Shown in pieces: positions 52,830 through 62,281 of a DNA stretch of 64,000 nucleotides; the stretch's first letter is position 1, and each line of letters opens with the position of its first letter. The notes beneath the pieces are model-generated. The model made no database searches. It was given only the letters and a program-made list of their open reading frames with translations, and was not told the origin of the DNA. The stretch is from CBDAUN01 sp965214875 (GTDB lineage: Bacteria; Pseudomonadota; Gammaproteobacteria; Arenicellales; JAJDZL01), in the NCBI GenBank assembly GCA_965214875.1, contig OZ243980.1, positions 2,418,001-2,482,000 on the forward strand, in the 5' to 3' direction. The translations under genes were made by a program, and so were the position numbers.

Positions 52830-55127
52830 TCAACAGTCTGCATACTGTTCAGGCGCCGTGCTACGCAAAAAAGGAATCTCCAGCACACGCTCGCAACTGC
52901 TGCTAGCTCGCTTCCCACTGTCTAAATCAATCCGTACCGACTCGACTGGACTTTGAGGACTCGAAATCACACGCTGTAAATTTAATTCCTGCATCACCGC
53001 GCTCCACACGCGAAGCGCACCCGTCGCGCCAGTCAGCCCAGTCGGCTGATTATTGTCTTTGCCAACCCATACGACCGCAACATAGTTGCCTGAAAAACCG
53101 GCAAACCAGCTGTCTCGATAGTTGTCAGTCGTGCCAGTCTTGCCAGCCAATCCCAATTCCGCTGCAAACCGATTCGATACCGAAGCGCCTGTCCCGCTTG
53201 CAAGAACCTCTTGCATGCCAGCGACAGTAAGATAAATGGCATCACGTGAAGCGACCTGCCTTGATTCTGCCCGCACGGAACCGAGCATCGATGTCGATTC
53301 ACTCGCAACCGCCGCAATGGTCTGCAACGGCAATCTGAAGCCGTAATTTGCAAGTGCCTGATAGACCTGGGCGACCTCCATCGGAGTCAGCTCGACCGCA
53401 CCAAGCAACAGCGACGGATAGTCCGGCACTCCCGACAAGGATCCGAAGCCCTCAAGACGCTTAGCCACATTGTCAACACCGATCTTCAAACCCAGCCAAA
53501 CCGCCGCGGCGTTGTAGGAGTTGGCAAGTGCTTCAATCGTTGTCACATCGCCATGAAACTCGCCGTCATAGTTTTTCGGCGACCAAGTGGTCTTGCCATC
53601 TTCAAGACGGTGTGTAATCGCAATATCCGGGACAATCGTGGCAAGAGTGCGACCGCGATCTTGCTCAAACGCGGTCAAATAAACCAATGGCTTGATCAAC
53701 GACCCGATCGGCCTGCGCGCCAAAGCCGCCCGGTTGAATCCGCCAGAGACCGAATTGCGTCCCCCAACCATGGCCAGCACCTCTCCGGTATCGGGCCTCA
53801 GAACAACCACCACACCTTGCAGGGCACCGCGAGAAAGGCCGCGCTCGCTCTCAATCTCGGCAAGCTGTTTGTACAGGGCGCGTTCGGAAGCCCGCTGAAC
53901 CACAATGTCCATCGTCGTGAACACCGAAAAATGTCCTCGTCTAAGCTCGTCAGCATCAATGCGGCCATATATCTTTGATGAAACTGTATCCAAGAAAGTT
54001 GAAAACTCCCTGCCATGGTCCAAGTCGGGAATCCTGCCTGCTGCAGTAAGCCGGATCGGCGCAGACCAGAAATTCTTAAACTCCTCTTCACTGATCAAGC
54101 GTTCGTTAAGCATGATCTGAAGCACAATTTGCCTTCGCTTCAAAGCCTCTTGCGGACTGCGGCGGGGATTCAGCGCTGAAGGCGCCTTAATCATTCCGAC
54201 CAGCAGCGCAATCTCATCTCCGCTCAGCTCGGCGACAGGCCGGCCAAAATAGAATTGGCTCGCTAAGCCGAACCCATGAATCGCACGGTTGCCATCCTGT
54301 CCAAGAAACACTTCATTGCAATATATTTCGAGAATCTGATGCTTTTCGAATCTGAATTCAAGAAACAACGCCATAGCGATCTCCAGCAGCTTGCGCTTAT
54401 AGGTTCGCTCACGGATGTCGTAAACATTCTTGATCAGCTGCTGCGACAAGGTGCTTCCGCCCTGCACAATCCGCCCTGCCTTCAAATTGACCCAAAACGA
54501 TCTGATGATGCCGCGAAAGTCGATTCCGATGTGACGGTCGAAAGTCTTGTCTTCAACTGCCGCCAAGGTGGCAAGCAATAGTTTTGGCATTTCAGTCAGA
54601 CTCAGCACAATTCGGTCCTCATGCTGCGTTCGGGTCAAACTGCCCAGCAAATGAGGTTTAAGCCGGAGCACATCGATCGACTCGCGACTTTGCAAATCCT
54701 CCATCGCACTAATTGTTGAACCCGAAAATTGAAGGCGCACCGGCCGCGACTTTTGCGGACCGTCCCAAAACATGAACTCACGCGTCACCAGCAATAAAGA
54801 TGAATTGCCTACTGCATACTGCCCGCTTTCGGATGCCGAGGACACGCGACGATATCCCAGGCTGTCAAGACGCCGCTGAAGCTGGCTTTGCGCCACCGCA
54901 AGCCCCGGATAGATCTCGAACGGGCGGCTGTAGACATGCACGGGAACCTCCCAAAGCAATGCCCCGAAACGCTCCCGAACAGTACTGTCGAGCCAAAGCA
55001 TTCCAGCGACAGCGCCGAATAAGACAAAAACAAGAAGCCAAATAGCAAAGTTGCGCAAAATCCGAAGAAGAATTCTGTGCAAGCCAAACATGCGTCCGAC
55101 TACGGGGGAGGTGTCGCGACGTGCCAT
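52830..55127 (-). CDS. mrcB: Penicillin-binding protein 1B (bifunctional)
   Basis: A 765-residue class A PBP with an N-terminal cytoplasmic tail, one membrane helix (about 20-48), a UB2H-like domain, a glycosyltransferase (GT51) domain (EDKTFDRHIGIDFRGIIRSF with catalytic Glu, GGSTLSQQLIKNVY) and a transpeptidase domain (SxxK in PIGSLIKPLVYL, SYN in ALANSYNAAAVWL, KTGTTDNYRDSWF). It polymerises and cross-links peptidoglycan in the periplasm. Family length and the QLIKNVY motif support PBP1B over 1A. Convergent end with the isochorismatase gene. Confidence 0.95.
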   Translation of the reverse strand: MARRDTSPVVGRMFGLHRILLRILRNFAIWLLVFVLFGAVAGMLWLDSTVRERFGALLWEVPVHVYSRPFEIYPGLAVAQSQLQRRLDSLGYRRVSSASESGQYAVGNSSLLLVTREFMFWDGPQKSRPVRLQFSGSTISAMEDLQSRESIDVLRLKPHLLGSLTRTQHEDRIVLSLTEMPKLLLATLAAVEDKTFDRHIGIDFRGIIRSFWVNLKAGRIVQGGSTLSQQLIKNVYDIRERTYKRKLLEIAMALFLEFRFEKHQILEIYCNEVFLGQDGNRAIHGFGLASQFYFGRPVAELSGDEIALLVGMIKAPSALNPRRSPQEALKRRQIVLQIMLNERLISEEEFKNFWSAPIRLTAAGRIPDLDHGREFSTFLDTVSSKIYGRIDADELRRGHFSVFTTMDIVVQRASERALYKQLAEIESERGLSRGALQGVVVVLRPDTGEVLAMVGGRNSVSGGFNRAALARRPIGSLIKPLVYLTAFEQDRGRTLATIVPDIAITHRLEDGKTTWSPKNYDGEFHGDVTTIEALANSYNAAAVWLGLKIGVDNVAKRLEGFGSLSGVPDYPSLLLGAVELTPMEVAQVYQALANYGFRLPLQTIAAVASESTSMLGSVRAESRQVASRDAIYLTVAGMQEVLASGTGASVSNRFAAELGLAGKTGTTDNYRDSWFAGFSGNYVAVVWVGKDNNQPTGLTGATGALRVWSAVMQELNLQRVISSPQSPVESVRIDLDSGKRASSSCERVLEIPFLRSTAPEQYADC

Positions 55128-55147
55128 TGACGAGGATCAGGCAGCGG

Positions 55148-55489
55148 CTATGCGGCGGTCAGGGAAGCAGCGCAACTCCAGCAGATCTCGAAGTTTCCCG
55201 GATTCGATTCACCGCACTCTTCGCACACCATGTCAATATCCGAATCCGCATGGCGGCTGCGCGCTTCAAGCACGGTTCGCGCCGCATCCTCGTCGCATTC
55301 GCGCTTGAGCCACACTTCCGGCCATGTATGAGTGAATGGAAGTTCGCCGACGGCACCGTCAGCATATTCATTGAAAACATGCGCTTCGATGCCGAGTGCG
55401 CGAACTCGGTCGCATACCAGGCGCGCCTCCACTAAATTCGCCGCAACAAAAAATCGCTTCAAATCAATATTCCGAATACTTGCGCGCAT
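55148..55489 (-). CDS. DUF2007 domain protein
   Basis: A 113-residue protein from ATG 55489. KRFFVAANLVEARLVCDRVR is the DUF2007 ferredoxin-like start, and the C-terminus has a CxxC-x-CxxC zinc ribbon-like pattern (MVCEECGESNPGNFEICWSC). Proteins of this type may sense signalling ligands, but their role is unproved. It overlaps the MazG-like gene by 26 bases and precedes mrcB by 20 bases, so it belongs to the same transcript. Confidence 0.85.
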   Translation of the reverse strand: MRASIRNIDLKRFFVAANLVEARLVCDRVRALGIEAHVFNEYADGAVGELPFTHTWPEVWLKRECDEDAARTVLEARSRHADSDIDMVCEECGESNPGNFEICWSCAASLTAA

Positions 55490-55826
55490 CGCCGCTAACC
55501 AGCTCGGCCGGATACTTGGATTCATTGAGAGCCATCTTGCGATGCCCCGCAGCCAGCAAGTCCACATCCAGCCTTTGCGCGATTCGAACGAGATACACAA
55601 ATACATCAGCAAGTTCGTGCTCGATCTGCCGCATTTTCTCGTCATTCAAATTTTCGCTTTGCTCTTCGGTCAACCACTGGAAGTGCTCAACGAGCTCGCC
55701 CGCTTCGACGATCATCGCCATGGCAAGATTCTTCGGCGAATGGAACTGCTCCCAATCGCGCTCATCAACAAACGTCTTGATGCGTTCAGAAAATTGCTCG
55801 AACCTATCGGCAGAGTCCGTGTTCAT
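55464..55826 (-). CDS. MazG-like nucleotide pyrophosphohydrolase
   Basis: A 120-residue all-helical enzyme from ATG 55826. The metal site is visible as EAGELVEHFQWLTEEQ (ExxE) and HELADVFVYLVRIAQRLD (ExxD). The RS21-C6/DCTPP group hydrolyses dCTP or modified nucleotides to the monophosphate. It starts 2 bases after the cfa stop, so coupled translation is likely. Confidence 0.9.
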   Translation of the reverse strand: MNTDSADRFEQFSERIKTFVDERDWEQFHSPKNLAMAMIVEAGELVEHFQWLTEEQSENLNDEKMRQIEHELADVFVYLVRIAQRLDVDLLAAGHRKMALNESKYPAELVSGDARKYSEY

Positions 55827-55827
55827 A

Positions 55828-57096
55828 CTACAGTTCGTACAGATGCTCGCGAGTCCATGGCACAGTATTGTCCTTGCCGCGCGCAAACACCATTTGAAAA
55901 AGCTGTAAAGAGCCCGAACGAAATGCCGCAATCGAACCGGCCAAGTACAGTCGCCAAGCGCGAACAAACCGTTCGTCGAACATGCTGGCGACAACTGACT
56001 CCGACCGGTTAAAACGGCTAAGCCACTGCCTTAGCGTCAACATGTAGTGCAGTCTCAGGTTTTCTATATCGAGCACCGAAAAATCGTACGGCTCGACAAT
56101 GTCCATCATTTCGCGAATCGTTGGAGGATAGGCGCCTGGGAATATTCGTTTTTCGATCCAGGCATTCATCAATTCAGGCTTATTGCGCCCGATCGAATGC
56201 ACCAGCGCCCTGCCATGGTCGGTCAGGCAGCGTTGAACCACTTCGCCAAGCTGCCTGTAGTGGGTCTTGCCAACGTGCTCAAGCATGCCAATCGAAACGA
56301 AGGCGTCAAACTCGCCGTTGATGTTGCGATAGTCGTCTTCGACGTATTCGATCTGGTCGCTTAATCCATCGCGCTTGGCCCTATCGGCCGCATAGACGAT
56401 CTGCTCGTGCGAAATGTTGTACGAGCGCACCTTGACACCGTGGTTCCGTGCCATGTAGACCGCTAGCGAGCCCCACCCGCAACCAGCTTCGACCACTTTC
56501 TGGCCTGGTTTGAGCTGCAGTTTTCTGCAAACATGCTCCATCTTGGCAGCTTGCGCCTGCTCGATCGTCAAATCTTGCGCCGGAAAATAGGCGCAAGTGT
56601 ACTGCATCTCTTCGTCAAGCCACAGCTTGTAGAAATCGTTTCCCAGATCGTAATGATGGTGGATATTGGATTTTGATCCTTGCAAGGTGTTGCTTCGCGC
56701 CTTGGGCCCGAAAAGCCCGGCTAGCGGGCCGAGCCGCGTCGGCATCTTTGCCGCCTTTTCTTTCGACAGATAGATTTCGCGCAGAAAGTCCTCTAAGTTG
56801 CCATCAATTTCGATATCCCCGTCGCTATACGCATCGCCGAAACCAATGTCTTTATGCTTGACGATGCGCTGCAGCGCAGCTCGGCTATTGAACCGAAGAA
56901 TCGGCACATCAGACCCACCTTTTCCATATGCCTGCTCGCCATTCCAAAGCAAGGCTCGAATTTGGGGATCGCCTGCCGCTCGCATCATGCGCATGACCAG
57001 CAACCGGTCCAAACGGCTTGGTTCGGGCGATGGCTGCCCCGAGGAGCGATCGATCGGCTCCAGCGAAAGCGCCGATTTACTCTGTTCACGATTCAT
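55828..57096 (-). CDS. cfa: Cyclopropane-fatty-acyl-phospholipid synthase
   Basis: A 422-residue SAM-dependent enzyme that methylenates unsaturated acyl chains of membrane phospholipids. Visible: YDLGNDFYKLWLDEEMQYTC, the SAM site VVEAGCGWGSLAVYMARNHG, SIGMLEHVGKTHYRQLGEVV and the C-terminal YDFSVLDIENLRLHYMLTLR. Full family length. It lies 27 bases downstream of the radical SAM gene in a collinear array. Confidence 0.95.
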   Translation of the reverse strand: MNREQSKSALSLEPIDRSSGQPSPEPSRLDRLLVMRMMRAAGDPQIRALLWNGEQAYGKGGSDVPILRFNSRAALQRIVKHKDIGFGDAYSDGDIEIDGNLEDFLREIYLSKEKAAKMPTRLGPLAGLFGPKARSNTLQGSKSNIHHHYDLGNDFYKLWLDEEMQYTCAYFPAQDLTIEQAQAAKMEHVCRKLQLKPGQKVVEAGCGWGSLAVYMARNHGVKVRSYNISHEQIVYAADRAKRDGLSDQIEYVEDDYRNINGEFDAFVSIGMLEHVGKTHYRQLGEVVQRCLTDHGRALVHSIGRNKPELMNAWIEKRIFPGAYPPTIREMMDIVEPYDFSVLDIENLRLHYMLTLRQWLSRFNRSESVVASMFDERFVRAWRLYLAGSIAAFRSGSLQLFQMVFARGKDNTVPWTREHLYEL

Positions 57097-57123
57097 GGCA
57101 CAAATACCGAATAAAGATGCGAC

Positions 57124-58191
57124 CTAGAATAACGATGTCTGATGCAGCGCTTCAGGGCTGCCTCTGAACAGCTTTGTATTCAGCGACGGCAACCCTTCCT
57201 GATACTCAAATTTCTTGACTGCTGAGCGAAATCGACTTTCAATCAATTCAGGGATAGCGCCGCTTCCGGTAAATCGCCGAAAGAAAGCCGAATCATCGCC
57301 TGCTCCCTTCCTAGACTGACGAACCAAACTGCGAACGCGATTGAATTTAAGCGGATAATGCTCCTGCAACCACTGGTAGAACAAGCCCTTTACCTCCTTG
57401 GGCAAGCGAAGCAAGATCCAATTCGCATATTCTGCGCCGGCATCCCTGCATTCGGACAGAATCGTTTCCATTTCGTGTTCGTTCAAACCTGGAATAACCG
57501 GCGCGAACATGACTGTAGTTGGAACCCCTGCCTCTGACAGCTTGCGAATCGCTTCAATGCGCCGGTGCGGTGCGCTGCAGCGCGGCTCCATCAGCTGGCA
57601 CAGTTTACTGTCCAGTGTGGTAACGGATACAGCCGCGGAGACTAGATTCATCTTGGCGAGTTCGGCGAGGATGTCGATATCGCTCACTATGCGGTATGAC
57701 TTTGTCGTAATGCTCACCGGATGCCGATGCTCAAGCAGCACTTCGAGCAACTGCGTGGTGAGATTGTAGTCGCGTTCAATCGGCTGATAGGGATCGGTAT
57801 TGGTGCCAAACGCGATCGGCTTGCAATCATATCCCGGATGAGACAGTTCCTTTTTCAGCAACTCAGCAGCATTCACCTTGGCGAGCAGTTTGGTCTCAAA
57901 GTCCAAGCCTGCCGAGTAGCCAAGATAGGAGTGCGTCGGCCTTGCATAGCAATATATGCAGCCATGCTCGCAGCCGCGATACATGTTGATCGAGCGTTTA
58001 AATGGCAGATCTGGGGACGCGATTTGGTTAATCAAAGTCTTGGAATGATCTTCCTCTACAGTAGTTTTAGTCACCGATTCGCTGCCTACGGACCATCCGT
58101 CGTCGTACGGCGTAATTGACAGCTCATTGTAACGACTGGACCGGTTCGAAGAGGCTCCGCGTCCCTTAAACTTCTTCAACAATGATGCCAT
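57124..58191 (-). CDS. PA0069-family radical SAM protein
   Basis: A 355-residue radical SAM enzyme related to spore photoproduct lyase-like proteins. The iron-sulfur motif CxxxCxxC is in YRGCEHGCIYCYARPTHSYL (about 72-91). NTDPYQPIERDYNLTTQLLE and VPTTVMFAPVIPGLNEHEME are typical of this group. No substrate has been firmly established for the PA0069 family. Its start directly abuts the stop of the upstream AI-2E permease gene. Confidence 0.9.
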   Translation of the reverse strand: MASLLKKFKGRGASSNRSSRYNELSITPYDDGWSVGSESVTKTTVEEDHSKTLINQIASPDLPFKRSINMYRGCEHGCIYCYARPTHSYLGYSAGLDFETKLLAKVNAAELLKKELSHPGYDCKPIAFGTNTDPYQPIERDYNLTTQLLEVLLEHRHPVSITTKSYRIVSDIDILAELAKMNLVSAAVSVTTLDSKLCQLMEPRCSAPHRRIEAIRKLSEAGVPTTVMFAPVIPGLNEHEMETILSECRDAGAEYANWILLRLPKEVKGLFYQWLQEHYPLKFNRVRSLVRQSRKGAGDDSAFFRRFTGSGAIPELIESRFRSAVKKFEYQEGLPSLNTKLFRGSPEALHQTSLF

Positions 58192-59253
58192 CTAGGCTTC
58201 CTCAGGCACAGCTTTGGGCCACGCGATCAGGACGGCTTGCACCAGCGTCGCGAGCGGAATCGCAAAAAACACGCCCCAAACACCCCACAAGCCTCCAAAA
58301 AACAATACTGAAACGATAATTCCGACTGGATGCAAATTGACAACTTCTGAGAAAATCAACGGCACCAGAACATTTCCATCTAGAATCTGAATCACGAAAT
58401 AGGCGATCACCAAATAGGCGAACTCCGCTGTGAAGCCCCACTGAAACAAGGCGACAACGACAACCGGAATCGTTACGATTGCCGCTCCGACATACGGCAC
58501 AAGCACCGAGATGCCGACAATGACGCTGAGCATTAGCGAATATTGTAAGCCGAATATTGAAAAAGTCACTAAAGTGACAGTTCCGACGATCAGAATTTCC
58601 CAAAACTTGCCGCGAATGTAGTTCGCCATTTGCCGGTCGACATTTTCCCACACTGTCTGTGTCAGTCCGTTGTCCTTATCCGGCATGAAGCGCGTGACCC
58701 ATGACGTAAGCGTCGATTTGTCCTTCAAAAAGAAAAATACCAGAATCGGAACTAGAATCAGATACACCACCAAGGTGATGGCTCCGAATACCGAAGAAGC
58801 GGACCATGCAAGAACCTTTTGCCCCAGCTCTGAAACAAGACCTGTGATCACCTCGATCAACTGATCAATCTGAGCCTCGGACACGACCTCTGGATATTTA
58901 TTCGGCAATTGAAGCAAAATCGCTTGGCCTTCCGCAATCCAGTTCGGAATTTGCGAGGCGAACTGGACCGCCTGGGCGCTTACAATCGGCATCACGCCGA
59001 ACATAAGTCCGAGAAAAAGAATGAGAAATAGCGTCACGGTGATCACAACCGCCGCAAGGCGCGGCACTTTAACTTTTTCGAACTTGCGAACACCGCCTTC
59101 CAGCACATAGGCAATCACTAGCGCGGCAATGACCGGCGCTATGAGCGCTCCCGCGAAATTGATCAGCGAGAAGCCAACCAGCAGCACAATCCCTAAAATG
59201 ATGATCTGCGGGTTGCTGAGTTGATGTCGAAACCAGTCTACGATCGTCTGCAT
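58192..59253 (-). CDS. AI-2E/PerM-family membrane protein
   Basis: A 353-residue permease with about eight membrane helices. Characteristic parts are an N-terminal double helix (IIILGIVLLVGFSLINFAGA), a long periplasmic amphipathic section (about 70-140), LVPYVGAAIVTIPVVVVALF and the C-terminal VLFFGGLWGVWGVFFAIPLA. Family members export varied ions and signals; the substrate is not predictable. Abuts the radical SAM gene downstream. Confidence 0.93.
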   Translation of the reverse strand: MQTIVDWFRHQLSNPQIIILGIVLLVGFSLINFAGALIAPVIAALVIAYVLEGGVRKFEKVKVPRLAAVVITVTLFLILFLGLMFGVMPIVSAQAVQFASQIPNWIAEGQAILLQLPNKYPEVVSEAQIDQLIEVITGLVSELGQKVLAWSASSVFGAITLVVYLILVPILVFFFLKDKSTLTSWVTRFMPDKDNGLTQTVWENVDRQMANYIRGKFWEILIVGTVTLVTFSIFGLQYSLMLSVIVGISVLVPYVGAAIVTIPVVVVALFQWGFTAEFAYLVIAYFVIQILDGNVLVPLIFSEVVNLHPVGIIVSVLFFGGLWGVWGVFFAIPLATLVQAVLIAWPKAVPEEA

Positions 59254-59296
59254 AAGTCCGTTCCAACAAGCTCAACTTGCAGATCATTTGCCCGAA

Positions 59297-59713
59297 TCAA
59301 ATTCCCATCACCTCGAATTCATACGTCACCTCTGCGGTGGAAGCCAGCATTCTGGTGACCGAACAGTATTTTTCGAGCGAAAGCTCTATCGCCCGCTTGA
59401 CTTGCCGCTGGGTGATTCCGTCTCCGCAAACGCGGTATTTCAGGTGGATTTCAGTAAACACCATCGGCACCTGATCAGATCGCTGAGCATCCATTTCGAT
59501 GGTCAGCGAAGCAGGTTCGCGCTTTTGCTTTCGCAGAATCTGCACCACGTCGTAGGCCGAACACCCACCCATTCCTAGCAGCACTGCTTCCATGGCGCGC
59601 ATCCCGCCATTTTCGCCACCGGCCTCGGGGGCTCCCTCAAGAATCAGCCTGTGTCCGCTGCCTGAATCGGCATTGAAGCGAACGCCGCCTGCAAATTCGA
59701 TCGTGCCTTGCAT
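59297..59713 (-). CDS. OsmC-family protein
   Basis: A 138-residue OsmC/Ohr-like protein from ATG 59713. Both redox cysteines are present: GMGGCSAYDVVQILRKQ and SLEKYCSVTRMLAST. Such proteins reduce organic hydroperoxides with dithiol help. The spacing resembles the YhfA branch rather than classical Ohr. It starts 13 bases after trpC. Confidence 0.92.
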   Translation of the reverse strand: MQGTIEFAGGVRFNADSGSGHRLILEGAPEAGGENGGMRAMEAVLLGMGGCSAYDVVQILRKQKREPASLTIEMDAQRSDQVPMVFTEIHLKYRVCGDGITQRQVKRAIELSLEKYCSVTRMLASTAEVTYEFEVMGI

Positions 59714-59726
59714 GAATGTTTCGGGT

Positions 59727-60557
59727 CTATCCGGCTGCGACGCGCCTGCCGGCCATCCAATGGGAGAAAAGATCTGCCAACTTCGCACCTGGGTCGGATT
59801 CGCGCATGAAGGCCTCTCCGACCAGAAAGCAACTGATTCCTGCATTGCGCAAAATGTTGATATCTTCCTTGCAATTTATACCGCTTTCGGTAACGATAAC
59901 ACGGCCTTGAGGAACATGTCGTGCAAGGCCTATGGTTGTGTCAATGGTTGTCTCGAAGGTGTGAAGATTGCGGTTGTTGATGCCGATCATGCCGAACGGC
60001 AGTTCAAGTGCAAGTTCCAACTCCGATTCGCAATGGGTTTCAATCAGCACATCAAGTCCAATTTCCCGTGCCAGCAGGGCGAGATCTTGCGCTTCACCAT
60101 ATTGAAGCACTGCCATTATAAGCAATATGCAGTCGGCACCATTCGCTCTCGACTCGTAGACCTGAATCGGATCAATGATGAAATCCTTTCGCAAAATTGG
60201 CAGCTCGCAAGCATTTTTTGCGGAGTGCATATCCGACATCGAACCTTGAAAATACTTCGCATCGGTCAGCACCGACATGCAGGTGGCACCGCCCGCTTCA
60301 TAGCTTTTTGCGATGCTGCGGACATCGTAGCGCTCGCGCATCACGCCTTTGCTGGGAGATGCTTTTTTGGACTCGGCAACAACAGCCGGCTTATCGTTGG
60401 CGAGTTGCCGGCATATTAGGCGCTCAAATCCCTTTGTCGGGTCAGATAGTTCTATGCGCGACTTGAACTCACCGATAGCATTGCGCGATTTCAGCGATTC
60501 AACCTCCTCAATCTTATCGCGCACGATCGCCGCAAGAATATCGGATGATGGATTCAT
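59727..60557 (-). CDS. trpC: Indole-3-glycerol phosphate synthase
   Basis: A 276-residue TIM barrel for the fourth step of tryptophan biosynthesis. ILAAIVRDKIEEVESLKSRN at the N-terminus, the substrate-binding VVAESKKASPSKGVMRERYD, LPILRKDFIIDPIQVYESRA and ending GISCFLVGEAFMRE. It is monofunctional (no fused PRAI). One base separates its start from trpD's stop. Confidence 0.97.
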   Translation of the reverse strand: MNPSSDILAAIVRDKIEEVESLKSRNAIGEFKSRIELSDPTKGFERLICRQLANDKPAVVAESKKASPSKGVMRERYDVRSIAKSYEAGGATCMSVLTDAKYFQGSMSDMHSAKNACELPILRKDFIIDPIQVYESRANGADCILLIMAVLQYGEAQDLALLAREIGLDVLIETHCESELELALELPFGMIGINNRNLHTFETTIDTTIGLARHVPQGRVIVTESGINCKEDINILRNAGISCFLVGEAFMRESDPGAKLADLFSHWMAGRRVAAG

Positions 60558-60558
60558 G

Positions 60559-61575
60559 TCAGAAAGCCTGGGTCAATTTCACATAGTCTTCAAGTTTTGC
60601 CATCGCCCCTCCGCAATCAAGCGCTTCGCGCGCCAGGCGAACTCCCTGCGACATATCAACTGCAAGTCCTGCGACATAGATTGCTGCGCCTGCATTTAGC
60701 ACAACCATCTCCGAAGCACTCGAGCGCTCGCCCCGGAACACCGCATGGATGAGATTCAGACTTTGCTGCGGATCTCTAGCCATAATGTTGTCCGTTGCGG
60801 TCGTCTGGAGCGGGTATTCTCGCGGTTCAATGATGAAACTGCGCACGATACCGTCTTTCAGTTCCGCCGCCCAAGTGGGGGACGCTATGCTGATTTCGTC
60901 CATGCCGTCCTGAGAGTGAACAACCAGCACATGCTCACAGCCAAGCTGCTGCATAACATGCGCCAGCGGTTCAACAAGGTCGCGGCTGAAAACCCCCATC
61001 AGTTCCCGTTTCACCAAAGCTGGATTAGTCAGCGGTCCCAGCGCGTTGAAGATCGTGCGCACACCCAGTTCGCGCCTCGGCCCGATCGCAAACTTCATGG
61101 CTTTGTGGTGAGCCGGCGCCATCATGAACCCGAACCCGACATTGCGCACGCATTGGGCAATCTGAGCCGGCGTCAAATTGATATTTGCGCCCGCATGCTC
61201 GAGCAGATCGGCGCTGCCGCAGTTGCCTGAGGCCGCCCTATTCCCATGCTTGGCGACCGAAGCACCCGCCGCAGCGGCAACGAGTGCCGCTGCGGTCGAT
61301 ACATTGAACGATGAAGAGCCGTCGCCTCCTGTACCCACCACGTCGATCAGATGAGGCCCTGCCACATCAACCTTCGCAACCAGTTCGCGCATGACGGTGG
61401 CCGCGGCAGTGATTTCCTCGATCGACTCTCCTTTCATGCGCAGCGCGATCAAAAATCCGCCGATCTGGGCATCGGTCAAATTGCCGGTCATGATCTGGCG
61501 CATGATCGCAAGCATTTGGTCGGCGCGGAGGTCGCCGCCCTCGCCTATCGCCTTGAGTGCATCCTGTATATTCAT
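60559..61575 (-). CDS. trpD: Anthranilate phosphoribosyltransferase
   Basis: A 338-residue enzyme that joins anthranilate and PRPP. The PRPP-binding VDVVGTGGDGSSSFNVSTAA and AKHGNRAASGNCGSADLLEH are conserved, as is FMMAPAHHKAMKFAIGPRRE. Typical length; it is not fused to TrpG. Starts 22 bases after the trpG stop. Confidence 0.97.
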   Translation of the reverse strand: MNIQDALKAIGEGGDLRADQMLAIMRQIMTGNLTDAQIGGFLIALRMKGESIEEITAAATVMRELVAKVDVAGPHLIDVVGTGGDGSSSFNVSTAAALVAAAAGASVAKHGNRAASGNCGSADLLEHAGANINLTPAQIAQCVRNVGFGFMMAPAHHKAMKFAIGPRRELGVRTIFNALGPLTNPALVKRELMGVFSRDLVEPLAHVMQQLGCEHVLVVHSQDGMDEISIASPTWAAELKDGIVRSFIIEPREYPLQTTATDNIMARDPQQSLNLIHAVFRGERSSASEMVVLNAGAAIYVAGLAVDMSQGVRLAREALDCGGAMAKLEDYVKLTQAF

Positions 61576-61597
61576 CGCTTTGCAAATTGGTAGGCTG

Positions 61598-62176
61598 TCA
61601 GCCGCAAATTGCGGATTGATTCAAAAAATTACGCAGTAAATCGTGCCCGACGCGAGTCAAAAACGATTCCGGATGAAATTGTAGCCCACTGACAGGGAAC
61701 TCGCGATGGCGAATGCCCATGACGCTGCCATCATCTGTCCATGCAGTGATTTCGAGGCAGGCGGGCATGCTTTCGAGCTTTGCGACCAGCGAATGGTACC
61801 TAGTTGCCGTCAGCGGATTTTCGGCACCTTCGAACACATCAGTCCCGTTGTGGTGGATCTGTGACACCTTGCCATGCATCACGGTGTCTGCGCGCACAAT
61901 CTCGGCGCCGAACGCATCGCAAATGCTCTGATGCCCAAGGCAAATGCCGAGAATCGGGATGGCGGAGGCAAAACTCCGGACCGCCTCGACCGATATGCCG
62001 GCTTCGTTCGGTGTGCAAGGACCAGGCGATATGACAATGCCTGCCGGGGCAAGTTGATCAATTTCAGCAATGTCGATCTGATCGTTTCGCACTACCTTGA
62101 TTTCGCAGCCAAGCTCGCCAATGCATTGGACAAGGTTGTAGGTAAACGAGTCGTAGTTGTCAATCATCAAGAGCAT
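61598..62176 (-). CDS. trpG: Anthranilate synthase glutaminase subunit
   Basis: A 192-residue class I glutamine amidotransferase. It begins MLLMIDNYDSFTYNLVQCIG and has the oxyanion strand VISPGPCTPNEAGIS, nucleophile Cys in LGICLGHQSICDAFG, and the His-x-Glu in LQFHPESFLT. It supplies ammonia to TrpE, two genes upstream. ATG 62176 is preferred; GTG 62185 is an alternative. A sodium-channel gene is inserted between trpE and trpG. Confidence 0.96.
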   Translation of the reverse strand: MLLMIDNYDSFTYNLVQCIGELGCEIKVVRNDQIDIAEIDQLAPAGIVISPGPCTPNEAGISVEAVRSFASAIPILGICLGHQSICDAFGAEIVRADTVMHGKVSQIHHNGTDVFEGAENPLTATRYHSLVAKLESMPACLEITAWTDDGSVMGIRHREFPVSGLQFHPESFLTRVGHDLLRNFLNQSAICG

Positions 62177-62277
62177 GGCAAGCACCTGTCAAGCGAAACG
62201 GCCTGCGTTTGCTCCAGATCGAGCATCGATTTGTCGCCTGGCAACCCAGTCAAGATGCAAAACAAGGATTTGCTCAT
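62167..62277 (-). CDS. Possible 36-residue leader-like ORF before trpG
   Basis: Between the channel stop and trpG an ATG at 62277 opens a small frame (MSKSLFCILTGLPGDKSMLD ... RCLPCS) that stops at TGA 62167, overlapping the trpG start by ten bases. It has no tryptophan codons, so it is not a classical trp attenuator peptide. No Shine-Dalgarno sequence; it may be spurious or serve translational coupling. Confidence 0.25.
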   Translation of the reverse strand: MSKSLFCILTGLPGDKSMLDLEQTQAVSLDRCLPCS

Positions 62278-62281
62278 CGTG

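Noticed and set aside
52701..52925. 74-residue ORF starting at the end of the isochorismatase gene
   Set aside because: It overlaps the mrcB 3' end in antisense, has no recognised family, and its start may be a chance ATGATG.
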